NCBI GenBank assembly: GCA_934502905.1
Contig: CAKSVK010000002.1
Coordinates: 7,949-71,948, forward strand
Direction of reading: 5' to 3'
Source: an uncultured Chitinophagaceae bacterium
GTDB taxonomy: Bacteria > Bacteroidota > Bacteroidia > Chitinophagales > Chitinophagaceae
DNA: 64,000 nt
Under the pieces are notes generated by a model that was not told the origin of the DNA, did no database searches, and saw nothing but the letters and a program-made list of their open reading frames with translations. Made by a program: the position numbers and the translations under genes. Below, one piece after another: positions 44,300-52,708 of this stretch (the first letter of the stretch is position 1; every line of letters begins with the position of its first letter).

Positions 44300-45550
44300 A
44301 TGAAAGATCATTACCAGGTGCTGATAATAGGCGGCGGAACAGCCGGGATTATGGTGGCGGCCCAACTAAAAAGAAAGGGAACAAAGGCGGATATTGCCAT
44401 CGTGGAGCCTTCGAAGTACCATTGGTACCAGCCTGCATGGACGCTGGTAGGCGCAGGTACTTTTAACTACACGGCTACCCGCAGAGAAGAAGCTTCGGTT
44501 ATACCCGCGGGTGTAAACTGGATACAGGATAAGGTGACGCGGTTGCTGCCGGATGAAAATGCAGTAGAAACAGGAAGCAGCGGTAAACTGACCTATGACT
44601 ACCTGGTAGTGGCGCCCGGGCTGGTAAATGATTATTCACTGCTCGAGGGATTGGAAGAAGCCCTGGCCAAAGGGGTGGCCTGCAGCAACTATATAGACCC
44701 CGGGTACACATGGGAGTGCCTGCAGCGTTTCAACGGCGGGAATGCCTTGTTTACCCAGCCGGCGACACCCATTAAATGCGGGGGCGCACCGCAGAAGATC
44801 ATGTACCTGGCAGCGGATTATTTCAGAAAGAAAGGGTTGTCAGGCAAAACCAATATGATCTTTGCCACGCCGGGCACAGTTATATTCGGGGTAAAACAGG
44901 TGGCGGATACACTGACGGGTGTGCTGAACCGTTATCATGTTCACTTTAAGCCATTTTATACCCCGGTAAAAATTGACGCTGATAACAAGCTGGTACATTT
45001 TAAGCTTACCGGTGGCGAATACCATATACAGGAAGGAAATATATTAAAAGAGATCATGGACGGGGATTCTTCGGTGGTCATGCCATTCGACTTGTTGCAC
45101 CTGGCACCTCCGCAAACGGCTCCGGTATTTGTAAAAGATTCGTCTCTTGCAAATGCTACCGGTTGGCTGGATGTGAACATCAACAGCATGCGGCATACAA
45201 CCTATCCGAATGTGTTCGGACTGGGAGATGTGGCGGCACTACCCACCGCTAAAACGGGAGCAGCTATCCGTAAGCAGGCCCCGGTGGTGGTAGATAATCT
45301 TATAAAGCTGATGGACAGGCAACCTGCGGATAATTTCTCTTATGATGGTTATTCTTCCTGTCCGCTGGTAACCGGTTATGGTAAAATGGTGTTGGCTGAG
45401 TTCAATTATAAGAATGAATTTACACCGGATCCTATGCTGAAGTTCATGGGGGTGTTCGACAGCTATAACGAGCACTGGCGTTTGTGGATGCTGAAGAAAT
45501 ACGGGTTGCCGTATTTGTACTGGAATAAGATGATGAAGGGAAAGATGTAA
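44300..45550 (+). CDS. sqr: Type II sulfide:quinone oxidoreductase-like flavoprotein
   Basis: A 416-residue FAD protein. The frame opens at a TTG (44276) inside the promoter, so the ATG at 44300 is used. The FAD-binding GGGTAG lies at 11-16 and FGLGDVAALPTAKTG (306-320) is the second FAD signature. Cys160 in PIKCGGAPQKI and Cys354 in SSCPLVTGYGKM are the redox pair expected of type II SQR, which lacks the third cysteine of type I. It oxidises sulfide to persulfide and passes electrons to menaquinone at the inner membrane. It supplies the substrate for the persulfide dioxygenase. Confidence 0.88.
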   Translation: MKDHYQVLIIGGGTAGIMVAAQLKRKGTKADIAIVEPSKYHWYQPAWTLVGAGTFNYTATRREEASVIPAGVNWIQDKVTRLLPDENAVETGSSGKLTYDYLVVAPGLVNDYSLLEGLEEALAKGVACSNYIDPGYTWECLQRFNGGNALFTQPATPIKCGGAPQKIMYLAADYFRKKGLSGKTNMIFATPGTVIFGVKQVADTLTGVLNRYHVHFKPFYTPVKIDADNKLVHFKLTGGEYHIQEGNILKEIMDGDSSVVMPFDLLHLAPPQTAPVFVKDSSLANATGWLDVNINSMRHTTYPNVFGLGDVAALPTAKTGAAIRKQAPVVVDNLIKLMDRQPADNFSYDGYSSCPLVTGYGKMVLAEFNYKNEFTPDPMLKFMGVFDSYNEHWRLWMLKKYGLPYLYWNKMMKGKM

Positions 45551-45644
45551 GGGGGTGTTTGTATTAAAACAGTACATGGGGACACGTGCCGGGCAACGGT
45601 CCTCCTGTTGCGTGCCCTTACACAATTTTCGCAACAGATATGAC

Positions 45645-45709
45645 CGTCATTAGATTTCTCTGCCGTCCCGCGGTTGGGATCGGAATGATAATTGAGAAGC
45701 GGGATGACG
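45645..45709. repeat. GTCATT-type imperfect palindrome
   Basis: CGTCAT (45645-45650) at one end and ATGACG (45704-45709) at the other enclose TCTGCCGTCCCGCGGTTGGGATC and AGAAGCGGGATG. The layout resembles the GTCATTCC..GGAATGAC palindromes scattered through many bacterial genomes. The rest of the 200-base gap upstream of the DUF2892 gene holds nothing I can name, and no GTAAC-type operator. Confidence 0.4.
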
Positions 45710-45750
45710 ATTGAACATTACCATTAATAATTAACCAAAAACATGATACC

Positions 45751-45960
45751 ATGAAAGCTAATATCGGTACTGCAGATAAAGCCATTCGCCTGATCATCGC
45801 GGCTGCTATCGCAGTTTTATATTTTACCCATACTATTACCGGAACATGGGCGATGGTGCTGGGCGTATTCGCAGTTATCCTGGTGTTGACTTCCTTCATC
45901 AATTTTTGTCCGCTGTATGCGCCTTTCCGGATCAACACTATAAAAAAGCATAAAAAATAA
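45751..45960 (+). CDS. DUF2892 (YgaP-like) membrane protein
   Basis: A 69-residue protein with two membrane helices. MKANIGTADKAIRLIIAAAIAVLYF followed by TGTWAMVLGVFAVILVLTSFINFCPLYAPFRI is the standard DUF2892 pattern. The Cys in FCPLY is conserved in the family. In YgaP this unit is fused to a rhodanese domain; here rhodaneses are separate neighbours. It may bind or move persulfide or related species at the membrane. The next gene starts on the last base of this stop codon. Confidence 0.88.
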   Translation: MKANIGTADKAIRLIIAAAIAVLYFTHTITGTWAMVLGVFAVILVLTSFINFCPLYAPFRINTIKKHKK

Positions 45961-46205
45961 TGAAAATGAAACATATTATCTTAAATAACTGGAACTTTAT
46001 GCGTGTGCTGCGCCTGGCGTTGGGCATATTCATCCTGGTGCAGGGGATAGGGATGAAGGATTGGCCGGTGGCTGCACTGGGCGGACTGTTTGCTTTGATG
46101 CCGTTGTTCAATATCGGATGTTGCGGTGCGGGCGGATGTGGAGTACCTCCACAACGACAAAACAAAGAAGGAACGGAGGAGGTTATATATGAAGAATTGA
46201 AATAG
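45960..46205 (+). CDS. Small DUF2892-like membrane protein with Cys cluster
   Basis: An 81-residue protein related in style to DUF2892: two hydrophobic segments (VLRLALGIFILVQGIGMKDWPVAALGGLFALMPLF) and then a glycine-cysteine run NIGCCGAGGCGVPP. The three cysteines next to the membrane could bind metal or sulfur. It overlaps the previous gene by one base; a second ATG lies at residue 3. Widespread in Bacteroidota beside rhodanese and thioredoxin genes (recalled, not checked). Confidence 0.75.
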   Translation: MKMKHIILNNWNFMRVLRLALGIFILVQGIGMKDWPVAALGGLFALMPLFNIGCCGAGGCGVPPQRQNKEGTEEVIYEELK

Positions 46206-46213
46206 GCAGGTCT

Positions 46214-46795
46214 ATGAAAAAGATAATGATCAGCATATTAGCATTGGTGTGGTTCAGTTGTCAGCCGGCACAAAAGAAGACGGCAGCAAATATCGACGAA
46301 CCTGCTTTGCTGCAGAAGGGAGATAGCATTGCGGGAGTGGTGCAGGGCGTGCTGGTATCCAATGTAATGCGGGCTGTACAGGAGTCAGGTACAGCAGGGG
46401 CTGTTGATTTTTGTAACGAAAAAGCCTTGTATCTTACTGATTCAGCTGGTGGCAACTATAGCGTTCAGCGACTGAGCGATAAAAACAGGAATCCGTCCAA
46501 TGCTGTAACATCGGCTACGGACAATACGGCCTGGCTGAAGCTGACGACATTGATGCGGGATTCGCTGGTGAAGCAAAAGCATTTTATTGCCCATGATGAT
46601 AACGGTGTGTATTATTATAAGGCAATCATTATCGGGATGCCTGCCTGCCTGAATTGTCATGGTAATAAAGAAAAAGATATACCACCGGAGACCCTGTTGG
46701 CGATCCATGAAAAATACCCTGGTGACAAAGCTACGGGGTATGCCATGGGTATGCTGAGGGGAATGTGGAAAATTAAAATGAGCGAGGAAAAATGA
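46214..46795 (+). CDS. DUF3365 (Tll0287-like) c-type haem lipoprotein
   Basis: A 193-residue lipoprotein (lipobox WFSC, Cys16) with a DUF3365/Tll0287-like domain. The haem-c attachment motif is Cys145-Leu-Asn-Cys148-His149 in MPACLNCHGNK. FCNEKALYLTDS and LSDKNRNPSNAVTS are typical family segments. Members are periplasmic haem sensors or electron carriers. It lies 8 bases after the DUF2892-like gene and overlaps the next by 4. In this setting it may accept electrons from, or sense, sulfur compounds outside the inner membrane. Confidence 0.85.
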   Translation: MKKIMISILALVWFSCQPAQKKTAANIDEPALLQKGDSIAGVVQGVLVSNVMRAVQESGTAGAVDFCNEKALYLTDSAGGNYSVQRLSDKNRNPSNAVTSATDNTAWLKLTTLMRDSLVKQKHFIAHDDNGVYYYKAIIIGMPACLNCHGNKEKDIPPETLLAIHEKYPGDKATGYAMGMLRGMWKIKMSEEK

Positions 46796-46995
46796 AAGTC
46801 TTTATGAAGAAAAACTTATTGATAGTAATTGGAGTGGCGGCGGGTGCCATTGGGGGTTACCTGTACTGGCAGTTTATCGGCTGCGAATCCGGATCATGTG
46901 CCATTACCTCCAAACCGGTAAACAGTACAGTGTATGGCGCAGTGATGGGTGGACTGCTGTTTTCTATTTTTCAACGTAAAAAAGAAGAAGTATGA
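46792..46995 (+). CDS. DUF6132-family small membrane protein
   Basis: A 67-residue protein with two membrane helices (LLIVIGVAAGAIGGYLYW; STVYGAVMGGLLFSIF) and, between them, GCESGSCAITSKP with two cysteines. This matches DUF6132 in Bacteroidota, commonly found beside thioredoxin and rhodanese genes. It overlaps both neighbours by four bases (ATGA), so it is translated in step with them. A role in thiol or persulfide handling is inferred. Confidence 0.8.
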   Translation: MKVFMKKNLLIVIGVAAGAIGGYLYWQFIGCESGSCAITSKPVNSTVYGAVMGGLLFSIFQRKKEEV

Positions 46996-47285
46996 CTTTT
47001 CAGGAAATGATTAACCAGGATAAGCCTGTGTTGGTTGATTTTTTTGCTACCTGGTGTGGCCCTTGTAAAATGCAGGCGCCCATATTGGAAGATGTGAAGA
47101 AAAGGGTAGGGGAAGCCGCTTCCATTATAAAAATAGATGTGGATAAGAACCGCGATGTGGCCGGGACTTACCAGATACAGGGAGTGCCGACCCTGATGAT
47201 CTTTAAAAATGGGCAGGTGCTTTGGCGGCGGTCAGGTGTATCGCAGGCCAATGAACTGGAAAAACTGATCAAAGAACATGTTTAA
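46992..47285 (+). CDS. Cytoplasmic thioredoxin
   Basis: A 97-residue thioredoxin with the active site WCGPC in DFFATWCGPCKMQAP and the cis-Pro loop GVPTLMIFKNG. It has no signal peptide. It overlaps the DUF6132 gene by four bases, and its end overlaps the open frame of the next gene. It probably reduces persulfides bound to the rhodanese or dioxygenase proteins, releasing sulfide. Confidence 0.95.
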   Translation: MTFQEMINQDKPVLVDFFATWCGPCKMQAPILEDVKKRVGEAASIIKIDVDKNRDVAGTYQIQGVPTLMIFKNGQVLWRRSGVSQANELEKLIKEHV

Positions 47286-47286
47286 T

Positions 47287-47994
47287 ATGAAGAGGTTTGT
47301 TTTGTTGTTTGTAGCAGCGGCATTTTGGGGTATCGGTTGTGATAGCCGGTCGGGGGCAACCAAGGAAAAATTGTCCGCCCGCGAATTTGCGAAAATGCTG
47401 GAAAAGGAAGGAGCTGCCCAATTGCTGGACGTACGCAGCGCGGAAGAGTTTGCAGGCGGTCACCTGGAACATGCGGTAAATGTAGATTGGAACGGAGGCG
47501 GGTTCCGGCAATATGCGTCCACCCTGGATAAACTGGAGCCGGTATATGTGTATTGCCTGAGTGGCGGCAGAAGCGCTTCGGCGGCTGCTTTTCTGCGGGA
47601 GCAGGGGTTTGGGAAAGTATACGAGATGCCGGGTGGTATGATGGAATGGCGTGCCGAAAAATTACCGGAAGCCGGACCGGCCAAACCTGCCGGCGGATTA
47701 ACGCTCCAGCAGTATGAGAACCTGCTGGACAGTGATAAACTCGTATTGGTGGATTTTTATGCAGACTGGTGTGGTCCCTGTAAAAAGATGGAGCCTTACC
47801 TGAAAACAATGGAAAAAGAGCTGGCAGACAAAATGATACTGGTACGTATAGACGCAGATCAGAATCCTGAACTGTGTCAGCAATTGAATGTAACAGCATT
47901 GCCAACATTAAAATTATATAAAAACAAGAAGCTTAGCTGGAACCATGTCGGCTTTGTAGATGAAAGCCGCGTGAGGGAAAAAATGAGTTTGTAA
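47287..47994 (+). CDS. Rhodanese-thioredoxin fusion lipoprotein
   Basis: A 235-residue lipoprotein (MKRFVLLFVAAAFWGIGCDS, Cys18); the Met at 47287 is preferred to 47278 because it starts the signal peptide. The rhodanese domain (about 28-125) has active Cys90 in VYCLSGGRSASA. The thioredoxin domain (about 138-235) has WCGPC (161-165) and ALPTLKLYKN. Joining the two lets a persulfide formed on the rhodanese be reduced in place, on the periplasmic side. It ends the operon and is followed by a strong terminator. Confidence 0.92.
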   Translation: MKRFVLLFVAAAFWGIGCDSRSGATKEKLSAREFAKMLEKEGAAQLLDVRSAEEFAGGHLEHAVNVDWNGGGFRQYASTLDKLEPVYVYCLSGGRSASAAAFLREQGFGKVYEMPGGMMEWRAEKLPEAGPAKPAGGLTLQQYENLLDSDKLVLVDFYADWCGPCKKMEPYLKTMEKELADKMILVRIDADQNPELCQQLNVTALPTLKLYKNKKLSWNHVGFVDESRVREKMSL

Positions 47995-48006
47995 AAGGCT
48001 CTAAAG

Positions 48007-48064
48007 GACCTGTGAGGTTTGTAGCGCCGGCAAGTCCGGGTGAAAACTTCACAGGTCTTTTTTT
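48007..48064 (+). terminator. Rho-independent terminator after the rhodanese-thioredoxin gene
   Basis: GACCTGTGA (48007-48015) pairs with TCACAGGTC (48049-48057), further supported by GTTT/AAAC inside, and is followed by seven T bases. Confidence 0.85.
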
Positions 48065-48079
48065 ATTATTAGCTTATGT

Positions 48080-48123
48080 GTAACCAAAGTAACTTAATTT
48101 GAATAGGTAAAGGCAGAGTTTTG
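48080..48123 (+). promoter_or_regulatory. Sulfur-regulon operator and promoter 4 (YeeE/YedE)
   Basis: GTAACcaaaGTAAC (48080-48093) lies 22 bases before GAGTTTTG (48116-48123), 5 of 6 matches to TAnnTTTG. The predicted start is near 48128, 31 bases before the ATG at 48159. Confidence 0.75.
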
Positions 48124-48158
48124 CTCCTGATTTTTTATTCTAAAACAGTTAATGAAAT

Positions 48159-48722
48159 ATGCTGGAATTTATCAAACAACCCTGGCCCTGGTATGTGGCT
48201 GGACCACTGATCGGTTTAACCGTACCTGCGTTATTGATCATGGGCAATAAATCATTTGGCATCAGTTCTTCATTACGGCATATTTGTGCCGCCTGCCTGC
48301 CTGCCAAAATTCCTTTCTTCAAATACAACTGGAAAAAAGAGGTATGGAACCTGTTTTTTGTACTGGGTATTTTTTTGGGTGGGATACTATCCGCCACTTT
48401 CCTGTCAGATCCCGGCCTGGTGAAAGTAAGCCCTTCACTGGCTTCGGAGCTGGAAGGTTATGGTATTACAAATTATAATAGCCTGGTGCCTGCAGATATT
48501 ATCAGTTGGAGTGGGTTGTTGACCGTAAGGGGGTTCATCCTGATGGTTGCCGGTGGATTCCTGGTTGGTTTCGGTACCCGCTATGCCGGCGGCTGCACCA
48601 GCGGGCATGCTATTATGGGATTATCCAATTTACAATGGCCATCCCTGGTTGCTACTATTTGTTTTATGACAGGCGGTTTTATCATGGCAAACCTGATACT
48701 GCCTTCCATACTTTCCCTGTAA
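48159..48722 (+). CDS. YeeE/YedE-type sulfur transporter half, first subunit
   Basis: A 187-residue membrane protein with four to five helices. Cys146 in [14 protein letters not shown] is the signature cysteine of YeeE/YedE (TsuA) transporters, which carry thiosulfate or sulfane sulfur through a cysteine relay. CAAC near residue 43 is an additional pair. In Bacteroidota the fold is often split in two genes (PmpA/PmpB style), as here: the second half follows after 31 bases. The direction of transport is not evident. Confidence 0.88.
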   Translation: MLEFIKQPWPWYVAGPLIGLTVPALLIMGNKSFGISSSLRHICAACLPAKIPFFKYNWKKEVWNLFFVLGIFLGGILSATFLSDPGLVKVSPSLASELEGYGITNYNSLVPADIISWSGLLTVRGFILMVAGGFLVGFGTRYAGGCTSGHAIMGLSNLQWPSLVATICFMTGGFIMANLILPSILSL

Positions 48723-48753
48723 AAACAGTTATTCATATTTAAACAGAAAATAG

Positions 48754-49266
48754 ATGAACAGCCAATATAAAATCACCGATACGGAATTTTCAGAGAAAGC
48801 AGTCCGTTCCATGGATGCGATGTGCGTTAATGAAAGCGAGCTGCAGCACAAATGGTATCACAATCTTAAATACATGCTGGCAGGCATCCTGTTCGGCATC
48901 ATCTTCGTGAAATCAGAAGTGGTCAGTTGGTTCAGGATACAGGAAATGTTCAGGCTGCAGTCCTTTCATATGTATGGCATTATTGGTAGCGCGGTAGTGG
49001 TAGGGGCAATATCGGTTTGGCTGATCAAAAAGTTCAATATTAAAACTATTTACGGAGAGCCCATAGCCATCGCCCCGAAAAAATTTAATAAAGGGCAGGT
49101 ATACGGCGGACTATTGTTTGGCTTTGGATGGGCAATGACCGGCGCATGCCCGGGGCCGTTATTTGCCCAGATCGGATATGGAGCCACTGTTGTTATTGTC
49201 ACGCTGATGAGCGCTATTGCAGGCACCTGGGTATATGGTCTGCTGAGGGAGAAGCTTCCACATTAA
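48754..49266 (+). CDS. YeeE/YedE-type sulfur transporter half, second subunit
   Basis: A 170-residue membrane protein, the partner of the previous one. It has a short cytoplasmic N-terminus (about 1-35), then helices including AGILFGIIFVKSEVVSWF and GGLLFGFGWAMTGACPGPLFAQIG. Cys132 in TGACPGP is the second relay cysteine of the YeeE/YedE fold (DUF6691-like form). Together the two halves rebuild a full transporter. Confidence 0.88.
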   Translation: MNSQYKITDTEFSEKAVRSMDAMCVNESELQHKWYHNLKYMLAGILFGIIFVKSEVVSWFRIQEMFRLQSFHMYGIIGSAVVVGAISVWLIKKFNIKTIYGEPIAIAPKKFNKGQVYGGLLFGFGWAMTGACPGPLFAQIGYGATVVIVTLMSAIAGTWVYGLLREKLPH

Positions 49267-49278
49267 TCGATACATAAC

Positions 49279-49998
49279 ATGTTTCAGTTTAAATTGCTGT
49301 TCCTGGTAACGGCCTGGATGTTGATTGCCATCAGTGTACGGACACAGCATAACAATGCATGGTTCCGGGCAACACTCAGTTATCCGTTGACAACTAAATT
49401 AAAAGCTGATGGAGAGTTGCAGCACCGGCGACAGAGTGGTTGGGGTAACAATAATCTGGTGAACAGGCATCTCATGTTCACCCTTCGGAACTGGATCCAT
49501 TATCAGCATAGTCCGGATCTGAAATTTTCCGTATCGCCGTTTGGCTATTTTTATCACTACCGGGTAATTGAACATGAAGAGGATGAGATGTTATCCCCCG
49601 TCCGGGAATACAGGATTTCCGCAGCTATAGACTGGCAGCACCTGCTGGGTAGCCGCCGCTTATATATGGTAACAAGAAGCGCAGGAGAATACCGCATGTT
49701 TATGGGAAACCCGGTACATATTACCCGGTTACGCAGTCGCCTGGGGCTTCGGCATGAGATAAATAAGCAGGTCAGGATCGGGCTCTACGACGAGTTGTTC
49801 ATGAATGTATCCGGCGTGAGCCGGAATCATTTTTACGATCACAACCGTATAGCCACTAACCTGGAATATGATTTCTCAAAATCCTGTAAGCTGGAAACAG
49901 GGTATATTTTCGTTGACAGGCTATTGCCTTACAACGAATATGCCATCAGGGAAAGCAATGTTTATGTTAATCTCAGTTGCCGGTTGAAGAAAAGATGA
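49279..49998 (+). CDS. DUF2490-family outer-membrane protein
   Basis: A 239-residue exported protein (signal peptide to about ISVRTQ) with DUF2490 features: WFRATLSYPLTTKLKADGELQHR, alternating amphipathic strands, and a C-terminal strand. It is expected to be an outer-membrane barrel. It starts 12 bases after the second YeeE/YedE gene, so it is probably the last gene under operator 4; whether it passes sulfur compounds across the outer membrane is speculation. Confidence 0.8.
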   Translation: MFQFKLLFLVTAWMLIAISVRTQHNNAWFRATLSYPLTTKLKADGELQHRRQSGWGNNNLVNRHLMFTLRNWIHYQHSPDLKFSVSPFGYFYHYRVIEHEEDEMLSPVREYRISAAIDWQHLLGSRRLYMVTRSAGEYRMFMGNPVHITRLRSRLGLRHEINKQVRIGLYDELFMNVSGVSRNHFYDHNRIATNLEYDFSKSCKLETGYIFVDRLLPYNEYAIRESNVYVNLSCRLKKR

Positions 49999-50042
49999 GC
50001 CTGCACCGGTAAATCGTTGGGATGTGCAATGTTATCAAGATA

Positions 50043-52544
50043 TTATCGGATCAATACGACCGTACCTTTTTTTGTCTGTAGTGGCGTACCGGTATATTGG
50101 TACATGAGCATCCAGATATATACACCTGTGGGTTGCTGTAATCCGTTGACAGCACCATCCCACCTTGCGGTAGGATTCATGCTTTCAAACACCTTTTGTC
50201 CAAAGCGATTGAACACCTGGAATCTAAAGTTGGAGAGAAAACCGGTATTGGGCATCAGTGGACAAAAGCCATCATTTAAACCATCGTTGTTGGGCGAGAA
50301 AATATCAGGAATAAAGATGCTTTTAGTACAGTCTGCCTCTTTAACCACTATATCATCGGTGCCGGTACAACCATTACTGTCTCTGACACGCAGGGTATAA
50401 ATACCCGGTGCTTGTATGATGATGGAGGATGTTGTTTCACCAGTTGCCCATTGATATGCTGAAAATCCCGGGGTTGCATTCAAACGTGTGTTGCCGTAAA
50501 AGCATACGGATGTGTCCACCGGTAAAAAGCCTGTTGGAGGATTTGCCGTTTTTGTTACGGCTACCAAACCTGTTGCCGTACAGTGATACCTGTCTGCTAC
50601 AGTAACGGAATAGGTTCCGGTCGTATGTATTTTTATGGATTGTGTATTGTCGCCGTTATTCCAGGCATAATTCTGAAATCCATTCCCGGCATCAATCACA
50701 GCGCCCTCATTCCCGCAAATAACGATATGCTGGTCCAAAGCAAATGTAGCGGCCATTGACCGGACCACATAAAAAGTATCGTAGGCAGTGCAACCACCGG
50801 CCGACTGTACCGTGGCCGTGTAAATACCGGGATCCTGCACTGTTATGGTTCCGGATGCAGTACCTGTATTCCAGAATACGGGATATGAACTTTTCGTATC
50901 CAGGGTAATGGACGATGAAAGTGTGCATAATGCCAGACTGTCCTTTATTTGTTTTGTCGTATGATCGGCCACTACCGAAAGCGCAGTCACGATACTGTCA
51001 CATCCTGCCAGGACACTTTTAACCGTATCGTAGTAAACACCCGGAGCAGTGACATATACGCCTGAAGGCAACCTGTACGATTGTCCATCACATAATACCA
51101 CACTGTTGGCAGTTTGTAAAGCTTTTTTTACTACCAGCGTTGTTGTATAAATGATACTGTCGCAACCTTTTTTGCCCGGCAGTATATCATTGAAGATTCC
51201 CGTCTCGTTTACCAGTTGCCCGGTCGGTAAGCGATAGGTTTCACCTTCACAAATAACGGCACTAACGGCTTTGACCACCGGCCGAACTATATCTATTGTC
51301 AGAATGGTAATAAGGCTATCATTACAGCCGGACTTAGCTCTCAGCGTGTCGTAGTATTTCCCTGCTGTATTTATTACTCTTCCGGTAGGCAGTGTGTAAG
51401 TCTGCCCGGCACAAAGCTGTTCGTCTATTGACCGGATATGAAGGGACCGGTCTATTGTTTCGCTATACAATGTAAGCCCGGTCGCAATTTTATTGGAAAC
51501 AACTACATAAAAACTCCCAGGACCGGAGGGCATAAAAGTTGAATCCGCCTGTTTGACGGACTGTAATATCCCATTTTCATTGTACCAGCGGTATGTATTG
51601 TTGGCCGGTGTACCGCCTGCAGACACCCATAGCTTGTTGCAGGAAGAATGTATTGGAAGCAATGCCTGCGGTGCATACATTTTCTGCCACACATTTTTTT
51701 GTGCCACCATTTCCATACCGTCAAACGTAAAGCGATTATCCGACAGAAAGAAGTTCAGCAGGTCGCGCTGGGCGAATTCCGCCGGGATCGGACCGCTCAA
51801 TAAGTTATTGATGACTGTAAAATTTCTCAATGCGCCGATAGCAGCAATGGCTGCCGGAATATGACCCGACAGCTGGTTATGGTCCACTATAAAAGTGTTC
51901 ATATTTACCAGGTTTCCAAGGGAAGCCGGAATTTCTCCACTAAGATTATTGTGATACAAAAGCATCTCAAACATGGAGTTCATATTACCGAAAGAGGATG
52001 GAATGCTGCCCGTTAGCCAGTTACTACCCAACTGCAGATGCCTGAGATTTGACAGATTACCTAAGGATGCAGGTAGTGAACCTGTAATTTCATTATTTGA
52101 CAACCGAATCCAAACCAATTGTGAGAGGTTGCCCAGCTCAGGTGGAATAGGACCGGACAACTTATTCAAAATAATAGATAAATACTGAAGTTCTGCAAGG
52201 TTTCCCAATGAAGAAGGGATTGTGCCTGTAAGATTATTATCGTCAAGGTCAATGCTGAACATGGCCGTAAGATCTCCAAAAGATGCAGGAATGGATCCCG
52301 ATAAGTTATTGCCGGTAAGATCTATTGCAACTACACGGTTAGCCCCAATGCCGATACCAAACCATGAACCCACCGGGCCGTTCAACCAGTTGGAATTGTT
52401 CGTCCAGTTACTACCGCCGGTACTATTAAAAAAATCAACCAATGCAAGTGAATCCTGTACAAGAACCTGGGACTTCAGCTCAGGAGACAGAAGCAGGGTT
52501 ACCAGGAGGGAAATAATGTAACGATTACTTGCCAGCCTCTTCAT
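50043..52544 (-). CDS. Plant-type LRR surface protein with type IX (CHU_C) sorting domain
   Basis: An 833-residue secreted protein starting at MKRLASNRYIISLL (frame opens 21 bases earlier). The mature N-terminus resembles the plant LRR cap (DFFNSTGGSNWTNNSNW). It is followed by about nine plant-specific LRRs of the form GxIPxxLGNLxxLxxLxLxxNxLSG (about 75-285). The middle contains repeated beta modules beginning 'CxGxxYxLPTGxxVxxxGxYxD' and Ig-like 'AYQWATGETTSSI' units. The C-terminal 80 residues (FIPDIFSPNNDGLNDGF...NRFGQKVF) are the gliding-motility-type CHU_C domain used by type IX secretion type B. It is probably an adhesin. Confidence 0.9.
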   Translation of the reverse strand: MKRLASNRYIISLLVTLLLSPELKSQVLVQDSLALVDFFNSTGGSNWTNNSNWLNGPVGSWFGIGIGANRVVAIDLTGNNLSGSIPASFGDLTAMFSIDLDDNNLTGTIPSSLGNLAELQYLSIILNKLSGPIPPELGNLSQLVWIRLSNNEITGSLPASLGNLSNLRHLQLGSNWLTGSIPSSFGNMNSMFEMLLYHNNLSGEIPASLGNLVNMNTFIVDHNQLSGHIPAAIAAIGALRNFTVINNLLSGPIPAEFAQRDLLNFFLSDNRFTFDGMEMVAQKNVWQKMYAPQALLPIHSSCNKLWVSAGGTPANNTYRWYNENGILQSVKQADSTFMPSGPGSFYVVVSNKIATGLTLYSETIDRSLHIRSIDEQLCAGQTYTLPTGRVINTAGKYYDTLRAKSGCNDSLITILTIDIVRPVVKAVSAVICEGETYRLPTGQLVNETGIFNDILPGKKGCDSIIYTTTLVVKKALQTANSVVLCDGQSYRLPSGVYVTAPGVYYDTVKSVLAGCDSIVTALSVVADHTTKQIKDSLALCTLSSSITLDTKSSYPVFWNTGTASGTITVQDPGIYTATVQSAGGCTAYDTFYVVRSMAATFALDQHIVICGNEGAVIDAGNGFQNYAWNNGDNTQSIKIHTTGTYSVTVADRYHCTATGLVAVTKTANPPTGFLPVDTSVCFYGNTRLNATPGFSAYQWATGETTSSIIIQAPGIYTLRVRDSNGCTGTDDIVVKEADCTKSIFIPDIFSPNNDGLNDGFCPLMPNTGFLSNFRFQVFNRFGQKVFESMNPTARWDGAVNGLQQPTGVYIWMLMYQYTGTPLQTKKGTVVLIR

Positions 52545-52671
52545 TATCAAAGAGAGTTGATTCAATAGGCACTTTAACAGTTACATCTAAAACGATCGTA
52601 AGATATAATTATTTGATATAGGAAATAATCTTTTCAATTATAGCCGTGCACAAGGTTTATCAAATAAAAAA

Positions 52672-52696
52672 GCGACTACGTTTTATTCGTAATCGC
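52672..52696 (-). terminator. Terminator after tRNA-Leu
   Basis: On the minus strand GCGATTACG pairs with CGTAGTCGC (forward 52672-52680 and 52688-52696) and is followed by a run of T bases (forward AAAAAA just before 52672). Confidence 0.75.
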
Positions 52697-52708
52697 CTGG
52701 TCTGCATG

